A DNA stretch of 64,000 bases from Lethocerus indicus (GCA_019843655.1 JACDQD010000004.1:2232001-2296000); one strand, 5' to 3'. Shown: positions 47,461 to 61,400, numbered from the stretch's first letter. Numbers and translations: made by a program. The notes: generated from the sequence alone by a model not told the origin.

Positions 47461-50400
47461 CCCCCCCCCCGCCCGCCCGCCCATTCCTCTTTACCTAATC
47501 GCCTTTACCTTGGACGATAGAAATTCTCATTCCGACGATCTTCGAACGTTTATAACCGCCGCCGATATTTTACGCTTCGATATTTTTAAAACGTTTTGGA
47601 GGTGTCGCGCTTTTGATTCGAACGAGAATTCGATTACACCGCCGCCCCCGTCTGTCCGGAGATTGCCGAAAATTTCATCCGGTTGGAAATTATCGGCGTT
47701 TCTAAAAATGTTGACCCCGATTGAAATATTGAAGATTCGCCTGCTCATCGTCTAATTCCCCGAAAGGGGAGATATTAATTAATATTGAAATTAATACAAC
47801 GAGGAAATAGCCTACCCCCCCCTAACCGGTTTCAGTTTATTCAAATGAATCCCGAACAACATTTTTTAATCTCTATACCTAGTTTCACTGTATAATGCTT
47901 CCATATTTCCAAGTTGAACGGTAGCAACTACACCGGAATACAAACGCCGGCTAGAACCAGCTATTTTTTTAACACATCCAATTGCTCGGAGGGTATAAAT
48001 TAATTAAAGCATATGGAGTAAACTTTCTCACGCGCCCGGTACCGCCCACTTCACAATTGGGTTTCCTGAGCGGTCCAACACGGAGGCGAAACGCTGTTTT
48101 GTTATTCTTAACTGAAGAATTAATTTATCGCCGCGTTTTAATTAATCAAAATTGCCCCAACGCAGACGTACGCGCGTATCGATTGAACATTGATTCGGGG
48201 CCGAATCGGCCCCCAGTTTCCGGTAAGTTGCAAAATATCGTGTGCTCTGAAACCGACTTGTTGCCACAGAGGAAATGCCGCAAGTCGAAAACTTGCAGAT
48301 CGGTAACGTCGGAATTGCGTTCAGGGGAAACGTACGCTGGAAATGCGGCGGGGGGATAAATCTCTGGAAAACTCTTTGATCGTGGAGAAGGATCAAAAAT
48401 TCAAAATTTTTGAAACGAATTCTGCCATCGACCCAAGTGCAAATATTCACGAAAGAATATTGAGCGTTTTACTACATTCAGGTTCGCTTCAGACGGATGC
48501 AATATGGGTTTAGAGGGAATACCTGTTGGCGGGTTGAAACATTTTTGAATTCGGGTATTGATCGTATTGAACATAATCAGTGGCCCCGGGGGGGGGCTTG
48601 TACAGTCCATCCCCTGCGAATATATTTGCTTTCTATTTCTTCCACCGTCCAAAACCCTCTACCGCTTATCGCCCTCCACTGCTCATCCCTAACCGGAGAT
48701 TACTAATAAACCGCCCCTCGTCCGCCCACCCAACCCCCATCTTCGGCAAACTCTATTTGTTTTTCCGTTCCGCCTTATTTTTTTACGTTTTCTCTTATTC
48801 CGTCCTCTCGATCCCATCGATCGGCATCGTTTTTCCACTCCGGCCCCTCTTGAATAAAGATTGGATTAGTAAAACGACCCAATGTACACCACTGTAGGTG
48901 GGAGAATTCGGGATGAGACAGAGACATATTGTTTAAATTATGATTTCATACTATTTTTTTTTATATAACTGAAATAAATTCTGTCCGTTTTGAATCGCGA
49001 ACGCATCAAGGCGAATATCTCGACAGTTAATATTCTACCCAAGTTGACAGGACTCTCTCCTGGAATGGCCGAGAGCAATATTATACGAAATTCTCATAAA
49101 GAGGAGTATTTAATATACACGTCCGAAATGCTTAAACGCCGTTTGTCACACGGTCTTATTTATTTTTTCCTATCGTTAATGCAGTACTCGGTAGCCTCCC
49201 GTTCGGACTTTCGATTTATGTGTTTTGTTGAATTCGGCCGTGCCATTTCAAAAGGGGGACTCCTAATGCCGCAACCTTGGGTTTCGATATATGAAGTGCG
49301 TTAAGTTGTCGCCGCCCGGTTAATTAACGGAGAAAAATGCCGTAGAAACAGGCGGTGAACAATGAGCGGTATAGGGTTCGTAAATAAAGGGCGTAACCGC
49401 TTTCGACTCCCGGAAAGCTCTCTTGACACGCCGGCTGCGACTGTCGTCCCAGGTCGGGATATGACCTTTGCCGAACGTTGAAGTATAGCCCCAATCTCCC
49501 CTCAGTTTATTGGCCGGGCTTATCTGGCGTTCAAATGTCAACCAATGGTAGAATCGTTTCTTTGGCCATCGCCGACTTACCTGCTCCATTGGACAGCACT
49601 TCCTCTACTTCGTGAACTACCGCAGTTGCGTGACATTATCATGTATATATGTAATCAATAGGTAGTCCACAGTATGAAATTATTTAAATGCCATCGATGA
49701 AACGTTCTGCGACAAGTAAAGACAGTTACTGTACTTAATCACCGATTAAGTTAAGTATTGGCGAACTGTCTTAGGGCGAAACAGACAAGGTGGAGAGAGA
49801 ATTTTCCAGAGAGTATCAGTCTGAGAGAAATAAAATAATTCCTGAAATTCGAATACATTGTAGAATATTGCGAAAACTGTGGTAAGGAAGAAATTGCGCA
49901 AGGGGAAATCCTTTCAGACAATTTCAAATACGCGTAGCCGAACGCTGCCGAGTATTGCGATAGGGCTGTCGGTAATTTTGATGAAAAAAGAAATGCGCTG
50001 AAAGTTTAATTTGTGCGAGACCGGGTGAAGAAACAAGGACGAGGCTGCTCGGGGAACGTCCTTCGCCGAGAAACGGGATATAAACCCGACTTGAAAAACG
50101 ACTTCGGAATTAAGACTGAGAATAAATATAAGTCGACTTTACCCAGTTTCAAATGTAGACAATTTACGTCGTACAGGGATATCTCTTGTTGTCATTGAAC
50201 TGTCAGTATGTTTGATAAAAATTGAAACACTTTTTATTGCAAAAAATTATGTGATTTTAAAAGCATAAACGTAAGTTTCTGGGTGAATATTCCTCGCATA
50301 AAAGATACAGATTTTCCTCGAAGAAAACAGTTCGCTATTTATTACAATAACACAGTAATATCAGTTACACAAAATCTGACAGATTCTGTTATATACACTG

Positions 50401-53360
50401 AATATGATTCCACTAAAAGTCTCCCTATTCAGAGTGTCAATTAACCAGACATTTTAAGTTTTCGACGCTAGTCATGCTGCAGCTTCCTGGTCCAACCTCT
50501 TCACCGGCCCGGTGGAACGTGACGCCGGCGACACTTCGTGACTGTGGTATCGTTCGCTGACGCCCACTTATGCGCATTATCGCTCCGGCGACCGATCCCA
50601 ATAAAGCTTAGACCCGAAGCTTTTAACGGATTTCGACTTACGACACCGGATAACGGTAGGGCGAGCTTCTCCGTGACGTCCGACTTAAGGGGCCGACTTG
50701 GGAAGGGGGGGGGATTCTCATCCATAACGCGCTATAACTTCATTTGATCCTGTTATCAGAATGGACAGACTGAAACTAATTTCTGGTATAAGACCGCTAG
50801 GGACCGAAACATTTCATAATAAAAAAAAACAATAATTAATTCCTCCCTTACATCATAATTAACTAATTGTTATTAAATAAATAAAAGCCGTTATTATAAA
50901 TTAATCGGAATTGCGTAAACGCGACGAAATCTCGCCAGCCGGCCGGCGCTAATTAACGTTCGCGTTTCCACGGCCTTTCGAATTTTCCATTAATTAACGA
51001 TCATTACTAGCCGCAATATGAATTTCCTTGACATTACCCGTCGCCGTTGCACTACTGTCAACCGAACTCGAAACGAGATACACCGGCGGCATTGAATGTG
51101 ATACGGCCCCGTAAATATTTTGTTTTTACTTCTTCTTATTTTTTTTTTTTTTTTTGAGGAACCGTGCCAAGGCTCCCGCCTACCATAGAGCTGCCGCCAA
51201 CCGTACGGAACTTCGTGTACGGGACACGTGTATGTAAAAGTAAATTTCGAGTATTATAAAGTGGGAAGCCTCGAAATTACTGGGACCGAAATCGCTCGAA
51301 CCCAGAAGATTGCTTCGGCTTCAACAAATCGGATTAAATATCCACGGAACAATAATACATTTACTAATAATAACTACTGGATTCTACTGACGACATCGTT
51401 GACCCTAACAGAAGCAATAATTAATAAAAGCGTTAAAACAATCTTGCTATTCAACATTGTCTGTCGTCTCACTACAAATTTGCGTCGAAAAAATCGTTAA
51501 AAATTTAATCAAATCGATCTCCCGTCCCCGTACACTTATGTTGTTGTTTATCAACAGATGTTGTTTCTCGCGAAATTTTTGGCCGCCTTCCTCCAAACTC
51601 GAAATTTAAAATTCTAAACGTTATTTTCCAAACGCAATCCCAGAGAGAGAGAGAGAGTCAGAGTTAGGCGCTCCGTTTTTTTTTTTAAAGAAAATAAACC
51701 CCTATTTTTGTGCAGAGCCCTTTAATTAATAATTTTAATTTAAAATTGAACGGATTCAATTATCGTGCGTGTGCCGACCATTATTGCACCCCGCTCGAAA
51801 TACGTTCAAACGGGGGGGGAAATTGCAATCCCCCGCCCCCCGAGCCAATAATACAATCCTATTATACGTGGACCTGTTTAATTCAAAAATAAAAAAAAAA
51901 AACGGTCTCGAACGAAAGTAAATATTTCGTTTGTTCTCCGGGCGGGTTAAAATTTAATTTCACAATTAGTAGTACTACTGTGCGCCGGTTGAAAACTAAT
52001 CAGCAATAAATTATGGAGGTATAATGAAATATTAATACTGCTCGGACCCTTTTCCGATCCTTTTTTTAGGACCGCTGCAACGGTCCTGCATATTGCAATA
52101 GTTCCGCTTTGTTCACGCCCTTCCGGTTTCGATAATCGTCCCTGTCCGAATACCTTTCGTACTTTTACAACGGTACAATATTTGTTGTGGAGAGGGAGCG
52201 CGCGTCCTGCTTAATAATGAAAATTCGCAACGCGTTTGACAATTTTCACAAACTGAAAATAAATATCTTGCCGTGACAATGAATTTTGACAGAGAAATAC
52301 AGGCAAATGCCAGAGGACGTATTATTATTCGAGCAATAACAATTTCGAGACTTTCGGACGTTATTTGCAAGGAATGAAAATCTACTGTACGCCACTGTTC
52401 TTAGAAATTTCGAGACATAATTTCAGAAGGACAATATAGCGTCTTCGAGTATATATTTCGTTTAAGGCCGATACAGTAATGAGTCTAAGATTCTAGATGA
52501 CAACTAACATATTGCCGGTGATACCGGTTCATTTATGAAAACCGGTATTTTCTCATTACTGTGGTCTTATTAAACCGCGTACTATTTGTAATAAATATGA
52601 TTAAGGGATTAAACAAGCTAGCAGCTTACATTAAGTGGAAAAACACGAGGAAATAATATATATAGTGGAAGGGAAAAAATTGCTTTCCTAGCGGATTCTC
52701 TCCATTGCTAATGAACGCCGCACTAATTCGGTTCGGAACGAGCCAATAATTTAGGAGATATTTACCGGCGCCAACTCCTTGTAAAATGAAGTAAGGCCGC
52801 CGCTTTGGCTCAGATTAAGTTTACTTGTTAAGCTGTCGGGACAAGTTCAAGTAATTATTCATTTGTCACCGCCGGTTTGTTATGGCGAAGTCCTGTAGCA
52901 GGGTTTTATATGCTCTATTTCTATTCAAGCAAGGCCCGTTAAGCTGTAATTTCGTTGGAAAAAAATAGATATTCCCCTCGAACTAATATATTCGCAGATT
53001 AAATTCATCGTTGCTACCCGCTTCTGGAAATCAGTGAAAGTACACTCTCTCTCTCTATCTCTCCCAACTGACCAAACCGATGAGACGTCCAATAATGTGA
53101 GGGAGAATCGACTTGTAATAGGGCGTCAAGAAAGCGTAGAAGAGCGAGCGTAGAATTAAAACTTTCTAATTTGCAATCTAACAGTTCGTAACGAAAATTT
53201 CGGCCACTCTTCCGGGTACAGATCACGTGCGTGCCCGGTACCAGCAAAAAGAAAGAAAAAACGCTTCGGCCCTGATCATTAGCAATGTTATAGCAGTGGT
53301 TTTGTGGATTCGGCTTATGTATCGCTTTCAGTATAATTTGGTACACAGATAGGGTTCACG
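47461..53360. other. Non-coding stretch
   Basis: No gene is recognised. C10 at 47461-47470 is followed by GCCC units. G9 occurs at 48588-48596 and 50705-50713, T17 at 51139-51155, and GA and CT microsatellites at 51642-51658 and about 53044-53055. Isolated donor-like sequences on the + strand (48223) and the minus strand (49575-49583) are not accompanied by recognisable exons. Confidence 0.5.
51642..51658. repeat. (GA)n microsatellite
   Basis: About eight GA units. Confidence 0.8.
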
Positions 53361-53534
53361 GCGGAAAAATTAGGACAACGCATTGTTGCGTTTTCCGCCC
53401 TTACGGGAAAGAGGGCTGAAAAAGCAGGGCTGGAAAAAGGCACTAATACGATGATTTGGAGGATTAAGCGATCGGCGTGTACGCCCTCAGAAGGCTCGTT
53501 GAAGACACCGAGCCTGACGGCTTGTGGGAACTGA
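53361..53534 (+). pseudogene. Possible transposase helix-turn-helix relic
   Basis: A 57-codon frame ending in TGA, open further upstream. Its residues LGQRIVAFSALTGKRAEKAG followed by TNTMIWRIKRS resemble the first HTH of Tc1-like or other pogo/Tc1-type transposases, whose pattern is a charged helix, a GKS-type turn, a GVSxSTVxRIxKR-like recognition helix and then a basic tail. After the HTH the frame loses similarity and stops. The neighbouring frame has more open sequence (EDTEPDGLWELKR), which suggests a frameshift. No terminal inverted repeats or catalytic domain were found. The similarity is weak and could be chance. Confidence 0.3.
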
Positions 53535-56500
53535 AACGCCTAATCTCTGTATCAAGGCATCAGTTAAAATATAACGACTGCCAGTCATAATAATAGACTA
53601 TTATGCCACAAAAACGTGTCCGTCATTCTTTTAAATCGTGTTCCCGGGTACACCTTTTTCTAATAGGTACTAGCTCTTGTATTAACGTCATCCTTTCACT
53701 CGACTTAAATGCTAATTTTGCAATCAAAACCATTTAACATTACACATTTTACGTATTATTTTTGATTTACTTTATTAATTAATAAATTATATTAGGCATT
53801 ATAATAATTAGACGTTCCAAAATTATCCATAACTACTACTAAGAGAGTCTTTTCGCGATAATTTTTTTATCATCATTCTAAATTACAATACAAAAATACA
53901 CAATAATAACTCTAATAGGTATATAGGATATAACATCGGAACAGAATGGTTCCCGGTAATTCGGGAAGAAGCAAGCCTTAATCCGAGTTCCGAAACGTCG
54001 GAAGCGGACAACACCCGAGGGGGCCCCGGAAGGAAAGGGCAAAAACCCTTCCGATGGAGCCCGCTCGGCTGGTTTCCAAATACAGAAAAAAAATTCCCGG
54101 AACTGCAGGGGATCAACCCCCTGTCAACCTTCACGCAAAGTTTTCGTAAAGCTCACTGGTCGACGTCGTAAAATCAAATTAAATTAATTCCCTAGTTTAT
54201 TATTATTATTTATTGACTCTAAAGTTTAGTAAATATGATGCAAATTCCGTTAGAGTCGCCGTAACAGCAACATCGTCCCCGTAAAGAGCTGATGTGGTAG
54301 AAAACAGTGCCGCAATTTCATTTATCGCGAAAGCTCATTTTCACATTAGTGTACCGGCGTGCATTCGCCGTCTGCAGACGACAGCCATTTATCCGACAGT
54401 AAATGTTGCACAATATCGGCCGGAATGCCTGTCCGCCGTACCGGTTTCAGGCCTTAGAAGGCGGCGAAAATAAACGAAAAAAGGAAAATAAACGCAGGGA
54501 GAAAGGGAATATTTATGCAAAGAATTTGCGCCCGATCGTATTAATCCGGCGGCGATGGCGCATCGGACGTTTTTCCTCGGCCCACTCAAGGACTGCAACT
54601 CCTCAAGGCGGCAACTGCCCCCCCCCCCGCCCGAGAGAAATTACTAAACATGAGACCGACCCGGCCGTCGTCTAGGTGTATAGGACAGAGTCGAGCCAAA
54701 ATAAAGTAGGGGGGAAAAAAATTGTTTGAGTCGAACGCGACGAAATTTAAACCGGAGGTACCGAAAAAAGAGCAAGAGGTAAGGGACCAGACGGACAAAA
54801 AAGGGAGGCTTCCCGCGTTTGTGTGTGCAGGCCGCGTCCGCCCCCGGACAAAAAGGAACACGAAATTCGGTAACTATTAGAAGGGGCGTTGCAGTAGGTT
54901 GTTTCGGGATTTTTTTTTTTTTTCACTTTTTACCGGTCTTTTTGTTGGGGGTCCGGCCCGAAACCGGCCGGGCCGCGCGGCGGGGTTCAAGGCCCCCCTA
55001 AACCCGCCGCTGCAGTATGCACTTCACGGTGCGAAAATCACCAGGTAGGAGGCGGAGGAACCCGCCCTCGATCGACCCCGCCGCCTCGGGGGGTCAACAT
55101 TTAATCCCGAATTCCGACCCGACTAAATAACCCCGCTATGTTTTCTGAGTCATTAATTACGATATTGCCAAAAAACTGCGTCCATATTTCGTATAGAGAA
55201 TAACAATTCGTCTGCTGTCTGCTCTCGCCGGACCCCGTTTTGGGTTCTCGACCCTGTTAGTATCTTGTTGGCGACAGTTGAGACGGCTTTTTAAAACTAT
55301 CGTGGACCCCGAAACTGATATTTTAGAATGGATAATCAAAATTTATTGGAAGGCGATGTCGAATTTCTCCCATTCAGGAGACTATTGATGGTTCCCGGTG
55401 TAAATTAAAGTTATTTCGAGACCCCTTACTTGCAGATGGGGACTTGTAGAGGACACGTTGTACTGTTTGAAATTTGTTTTCCGACGAGTTGAAATTAAAT
55501 TTTTCTTAAGTTTAAAAACTTTTGAGCGCCGGCCGTACCTCGAGCTTGTTGCACCTTGACTACTGTGCTGCATCCTCCTGTGGGCGGGGGCCGGGGGGTC
55601 GCCCCGAACTGGCCGCTCCTTGGAAAGCGCGCACGCACACGCACACGCGCAGGCACGCTGACGAGCGGCGTTGGGCGCGTCAGTGCAGCGGGGACGAGCC
55701 CGCGTACCAAAAACCGACACCCAATTACAACAGATGGCCCGCAAGTCAACTCCGTTAGCCCTCCGCTCGGACAACACAACCTTTTGACCGTAACCGCCGA
55801 GCCAATCTCGGCTCTTCATCGCAGTCCCGGCACCCTGTAATAATCTCCCTTTCGGACCGCTGCGGACGGCCTCCCTAATATCATTATATCGCATGAATAA
55901 CAAGTGGTTCCCGTGAATTGAAGTACTATTTGAATCCCTTTTCAAATAGTAACGGTAACTATGAGTAACAACATCGGGGTAATAAGAGAGGCGTATTGTT
56001 CTTGTACATCACGATGAAGGGCCAAAATAAGTCCCCATATAAAAAACGGCTGAAATAATTTTATTTGATTAAAAAATATTATTCCCAAAGCGATTGGTTT
56101 ATCTTACTCCAATGGAATTTTTATTGTTATCACCGGCAAGAAACGTTACGCATCATACCGAAGTGTCGATATTTATTTATATACCGAATAAACTAATTAA
56201 CTGATTAAATTAACTGTGATTCCAATAGAAACGGTTGGTCGCAATTGTACCGCAACAGCGCCTTCATTGAGCCCGCAGATGCAGCCTGCAATACACGGGC
56301 CGGTTCAGTCCTATTCTCGGTGTGCGTTCCCGATAATAACATAATAAATCGTCTACACAGTTAGCGTTTCGATTAATTTCTTGCCGCCTCTCTAGGCTGG
56401 TTACAATCAACGGTTGAGCTTAGATTGTTCTAACAGAATCTAACAGAATCCAGAAGCATACAAATCTAGCTGAGCCACATGTCATCGTGTAATAAAATAT

Positions 56501-58266
56501 CAGAAATGTACGTTCCCTGCGCTATAATTTATAGTCAGTACATTATATACCCCCGGGCATATTTTTTTATTAGCCGTCGAATTTATTAATTTAAAAGTTT
56601 TTCGCGCCCCCCCCCCCGGTAGAACGATCCAAACAGGGCGGGATTGATATTGGGAGGTCGTTGTCCCTGAGCTCCCGGAGAAATAATAACAGGGGCCGCA
56701 GACTTTAAAAGTGGACACAGAAGGAAGGGTTGAGGAGACCCGCAATTAAGTCTTTAAAATGCTCAATAGACTCCCCGGCACAACAAGTGGCGCTAGAGCG
56801 GCCCCTTCCGTTTCCAACCCAGCTTTTTTACCCGCCTTTTTTCCCTCTTCCTCTCCCTTTCCTCTTTTATTTCTGGATACTTGCCCGGATCGCGGCCAAG
56901 AGACCGGGTTCATCCGGCGTATTATTTCTTCCCGCGGTCTCTCCGGCGGCCCAATCCGAGTCATTAAGAAACTCCCAAGAATAATAATCATGTCGTATTG
57001 TACTGCTGGATAATTATTGTAAAACGGAAAAATATTCGAGAAAAATAACTCTCTCAAACAAAAATACAGGGCCGACGAGGCTACATTTGAAAGCATAATC
57101 CAATAAGTATGAATAATTAGAGGGTTACTGTAATCGTACGTACGAGCCTGTAACCAGTCAATTACCAGGTCTAGATAAACGAGAGACCAAATTAAAACAG
57201 CAAAATGTACTCAACAACCTTACGGAGTGTACGCGTATCCTGCGAAAATTCGGATGATTCCAACGATTTATTACAAAGTTAGCGAATTTTTCCGTCCCGC
57301 AAAATGGAATAGTATTTTGCTCTGGGCGCCGCCAAATTGATTTTGTAAACGATTACATCAATTAAACTCGTTTCAAGTGGTTGGCGGGGGGGAAATGCCG
57401 TGACTCTATATCGATGTAACTGGTCGCGACACTTTCTTTCTTCGGCTCGGAATAATAGAACGCGGTTTTAGAGTTTTTCCCATAAATGAATACGGGCGGT
57501 ATTCGTCCCGTTCATCCACTCGAAAAATGCATTCTGCCCGATATGGCCAACCGGACGAAAATTATTTCAGTCAATAAATAATTACCAATCGGGCCGGACG
57601 TTATTATTAAAACGTAGCGTTATTAACCCTTTTTCAAATATTCCTTTTCTACTTCCAAACCTCCCTCCCTCCATCCCTCCATGGGACCGCCTCCGTTGCC
57701 AAATTAAAATAAGCGTAAATTGAAACGATGAATAATCGAGTGGCACTCGTCCCCCGGCCCGGCCCCCCCCCCCCCCTCTCGTCCAACTTTTCATTTCATG
57801 CGTTTGGTTTATCATAATTAGCGAATCGAATTAAAACTCCGCCCGACAAAGGAAATTAAATACAAACGAGTCGTTTATTTGTTCTGGTTAAAACCGGGGA
57901 CTCCCCGGTGTTCAGCGAGGGGTCGCGCCCCGGTCGTCTATTGTCGAACAGAGGGGGAGGGGGTCGGTCCTGATCGAGGGTCGCGTTTTATACACCGACC
58001 GGACGCGGTAAAGAAGATTTATGTTCGCAAAGAAGCCCTAGGCAGTTTGAATGCAATTCGGACGTACACACTATCGGTGACGAATACTGTTAATGTTAAT
58101 ACTAAAACGGACTGTACCGCCTACGAAGTTGGGGAGGAAAACGATCAAGGCGCAGAGCTGATTGAGAGGATACGATGAACAAAGAAATTGAGAATAGGGG
58201 TAGACAAACCGTACATGAGAATGTAAACACAACAGACCTACAGTATTAATTTTATGTTTTATGAAG
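53535..58266. other. Non-coding stretch
   Basis: No gene is recognised. The 187-codon minus-strand frame at 55382-55945 contains a poly Cys-Ala run from a CA/GC-rich repeat (about 55628-55652) and no domain. Seen here: C11 at 54618-54628, T14 at 54910-54923, C11 at 56607-56617, a 34-nt pure pyrimidine tract at 56835-56868 and C14 at 57763-57776. Confidence 0.5.
57763..57776 (+). repeat. Poly-C run, 14 nt
   Basis: Longest uninterrupted C run in the window; it follows CCCCCGGCCCGG. Confidence 0.9.
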
Positions 58267-58406
58267 TACTAATTGAACATATTCGTGTTCGCAGGTAAGT
58301 GTTCGAGAGTTACAATATAAAAGAGCTAACAGTAAGCCGCAGCAAGTACAGTAAGTAAATTACATTCAACCGTGCGACCGAGTCGTCTCCGCCTCTCGAG
58401 GTAAGT
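58267..58406 (+). other. Candidate recursive splice site (ratchet point) 2 with downstream donors
   Basis: TACTAAT (58267-58273, the optimal metazoan and yeast branch-point sequence) is followed 21-22 nt later by GTGTTCGCAG ending at 58294, and directly by GTAAGT (58295-58300). Downstream donors are GTAAGC (58332-58337), GTAAGT (58351-58356, giving a 56-nt cryptic exon) and GAG|GTAAGT (58401-58406, giving a 106-nt exon). The pyrimidine tract is weaker than at the site at 42656. The CAG|GTAAGTGTTC junction is identical to that site for 13 nt. Established knowledge: zero-nucleotide exons with a nearby cryptic donor mark recursive splicing in long insect introns. Inference: same gene and same strand as the first site. 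An ordinary 56- or 106-nt cassette exon beginning GTAAGT is the main alternative. Confidence 0.65.
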
Positions 58407-61400
58407 CTTAACGGGAAGAGCGAATGAAAATATTCCCCTTTAGCGTCGGTGCTCGTACCGACCCTGATAATGTTTCTGGCTAAGTATGTTATTCAACAGG
58501 ACTTCTAATTGAATAGAAATGAGAGACTAATTAACAGCAGTCATTAAAAAGAATTTCTGCCCGTTCTGCGGATTAATTGTGCAATCAATTACCGCTAATT
58601 GCCCCCGTCCGGACCCCAACGCAGTCGCGATTTGCAAGCCCGAAATACGAGTAAAAAATTTCGATTTGTCTATTTCCCCATTTGTTCCCCGCTGTTTAGT
58701 TCCAACGACTCGGCTCGCACCGTTGCTGGGTATCCTAGGTTTTACCGCCGCGTTTATGCGTTTTCCGCACTAAAATACTGGGAATACATCTCAGATTTTC
58801 GCACGAGAGTTTTGCACGGTTTCTTCCGCGTATAAACCAGATTGGCTGGAACGAAACGGGTCCTGAGTCGATCGAATTATATGGGCACGGCCCGGAGAAA
58901 GGGGCGTGGACAATATCGTCGGAACGCCGCATGAATAAATTAAAGCCATTGTCGCCCGCTCGAGGGCCGCCCCCCCCCACCCTGTAATTATTGCCGCCCA
59001 ATAGTGTTAACCTTTAATGGGTCCTATCCTCTCTATCTATACGCCTGGGGCGTTTAGGAATTTTAAGTTGGCAGCGACACCTCGTCAAAATCCTAGTGCC
59101 GAATTGGACGGACGTAGCGTCTGACCAGTACACACTTTTCACGTTCAATCACTGTTCCCCATACTCGAATTCTCAGAAAAGTCTCACTTACATCGTAAAT
59201 TTCGACTTTTAAGACCGTCGAAAATTGGCCCCAGCCAACAAACTCACAGTATACAAAGCGATATTGAAACCGACATAGCTCGCATCCAGAGATTCCGGTC
59301 AAAAGTCCTTCGGAAGATAGTTTCTAAGCGCACTATCATGACTCGCAAAATCCCAGTTCCTCAAGTTCCATGTCCTTGGTGGGACGAGATTGGGGACCGT
59401 ATATATTTTTGAATCGGATCTCCAGGCTTCGGTCTACTACGGTTTTTGGTCCTCGTTGTACGGCTCTTGGTACTATTGCGGCCCCGGTACCGATTAGCAC
59501 AAGTAAACGGGAACAGTTTACGAAATTTAAAATGTTAATTAAAATATACCGAAAACCTCATTAACTTTATTTATACGCTGACGGTTTCAATTTCCCAAAT
59601 AGTCAAACCGAAATTGAACATCGGTAGGGAAGTTAACGATAAACTATAATTTCACTGAGTTGAAAGTTGTGTTCGATAGTATCTATTTCGAGGCGTTAAG
59701 TCCAATCCTGTTCAAATATGATTAATTAGCAGTTCCTCCGTTTTTCACATACCTCGGCTTGTTTTCATTCCGGGCGAAATAACGCTGCGTCAGCAACAAG
59801 CATCGTCGCGATCTTACCTCTCCGCATTCCGAATAATTGAGGTTGTAAGATTGACTAATGGAAAACGGCGGTACTGAGAAATTATACGAGGCTGATAAAT
59901 GTGTATATCAGTTACAAAGCGGCGTGATTCGGCGGTCCGTCGCTCTTGGCCTCGTTTCTTCCGCGCCGGACAATGTACACAAGAGTATTCCTCAAGAATT
60001 AGTTTAATTCCGTGATTTACATGATAATAGTCGGACGGGGTTGGGGGGGCTTTTCGCCCGAGGGAAAAATCACATAGATGAAAAAATAGAGAGCATCCGG
60101 GGCGGACCTGTGGGAAAAATGGGACTAGGAACGCGAGCCGGGTCGCTAAAAATACAGAAAAGTGCCCCCCAACGCCCCCAACAACAGTATGAATAACCGA
60201 AACGGTTCTCCGACGTGTTCTCAGAACAATTATAAAATCCAACTCACCATTGTATTAGTGAGCGTTAAAACCAATTCCGCGCCGCAGTTTTCATTTGTTA
60301 ATTAAACAAATATAACCGGCGGTTATTCATTTATTCGGCGTTCAATCATAAAAGCGCATTTCGGAATTGGCCGCACCGAGTGTTTCTGAGAAGTTTTAAC
60401 TGAGGTTCGGCTCTGAAACGGATTACACAATAATGCAGAATCATCGGCAAAATCGGTAATGGGTCAAAATAATTAATTAATTAATACGTTGCCGATAACT
60501 TGCCAATCATCCGGCCATTTTTTGTTTCTTTCAATCTGAATGTGCGGGAATTTTAGTGGATAAGATACAATTAAAGTTGACTTTTGAAGTGGACATCCGC
60601 CGTTTTTTTTTAAATTATTGTTTGTCCGTACTATGACAGAAGTGAATTCGTTCAACCCCCGGTCGGTTCAAAACTCCGATAAAAAGACCTATTTATCGCT
60701 ACTTGAACCGCATTCGACGGATTGAATCTTAGGCTTTTAGCGCCGAACCACTTCACGGTATCTCACGCATTTTTAAACCCGATGAAAGAGAAGAAAAAAT
60801 TTCGAAACCGTGCCCTCCTTTCGGGTGTCTTTAATTAAACGAACTCATCAGAATTAGGGTCGACAACAACTCGAGAAAATTATAATTTCCGCTTTCTTCA
60901 CTTTCGCCCCCTGCCCACCCCCTAGTGTCGTTATCCGGCTTCAATTTGTTTTTACATTTCCCTTTGACCCGAAGAAATAAAAGTTGAATAAGAAGCGAAA
61001 AAATACAAGCGCGGATCTTGTAAACTGTCCGCCCGGCTAGCGTCCGCCGTTCAGTCATCTTAATATCGGAAAAAGAAGTTTTCCGCCCTCCGTCCTTCCA
61101 GGTCCGCCGGGCGTAGAATTCCTTCCTTCTGTAACGAGCCAACTTTACAGGTATTTAATTTATTCCTCCGGGTCCTTTTCCAGGCATTAAAAAGTTACGA
61201 CGCCATCCTCCCACCCCCCGCCCGTGCGTAATAACCATCACACTTCGGAAAGTAAAGATTTTCTCCTTTTTTTCCCAACCCCCTCACCCCCCCCCGGACA
61301 ACCCGGAGCGTTCTCGGAATCGGGGCCGAAATTAAAATCGAGAAAAATTCCGAACCGGGGCCGCACCTTCCAATACGAAGTGGGCGATGAAATTTCACCC

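Noticed and set aside
47982..48230. Possible exon ending at donor CCG|GTAAGTT (48223)
   Set aside because: No convincing branch point and pyrimidine tract at a suitable upstream acceptor, and the translated frame shows no known domain.
55382..55945. 187-codon minus-strand open frame
   Set aside because: Contains an alternating Cys-Ala run from a CA/GC-rich repeat and no known motif; overlapping frames occur on both strands.
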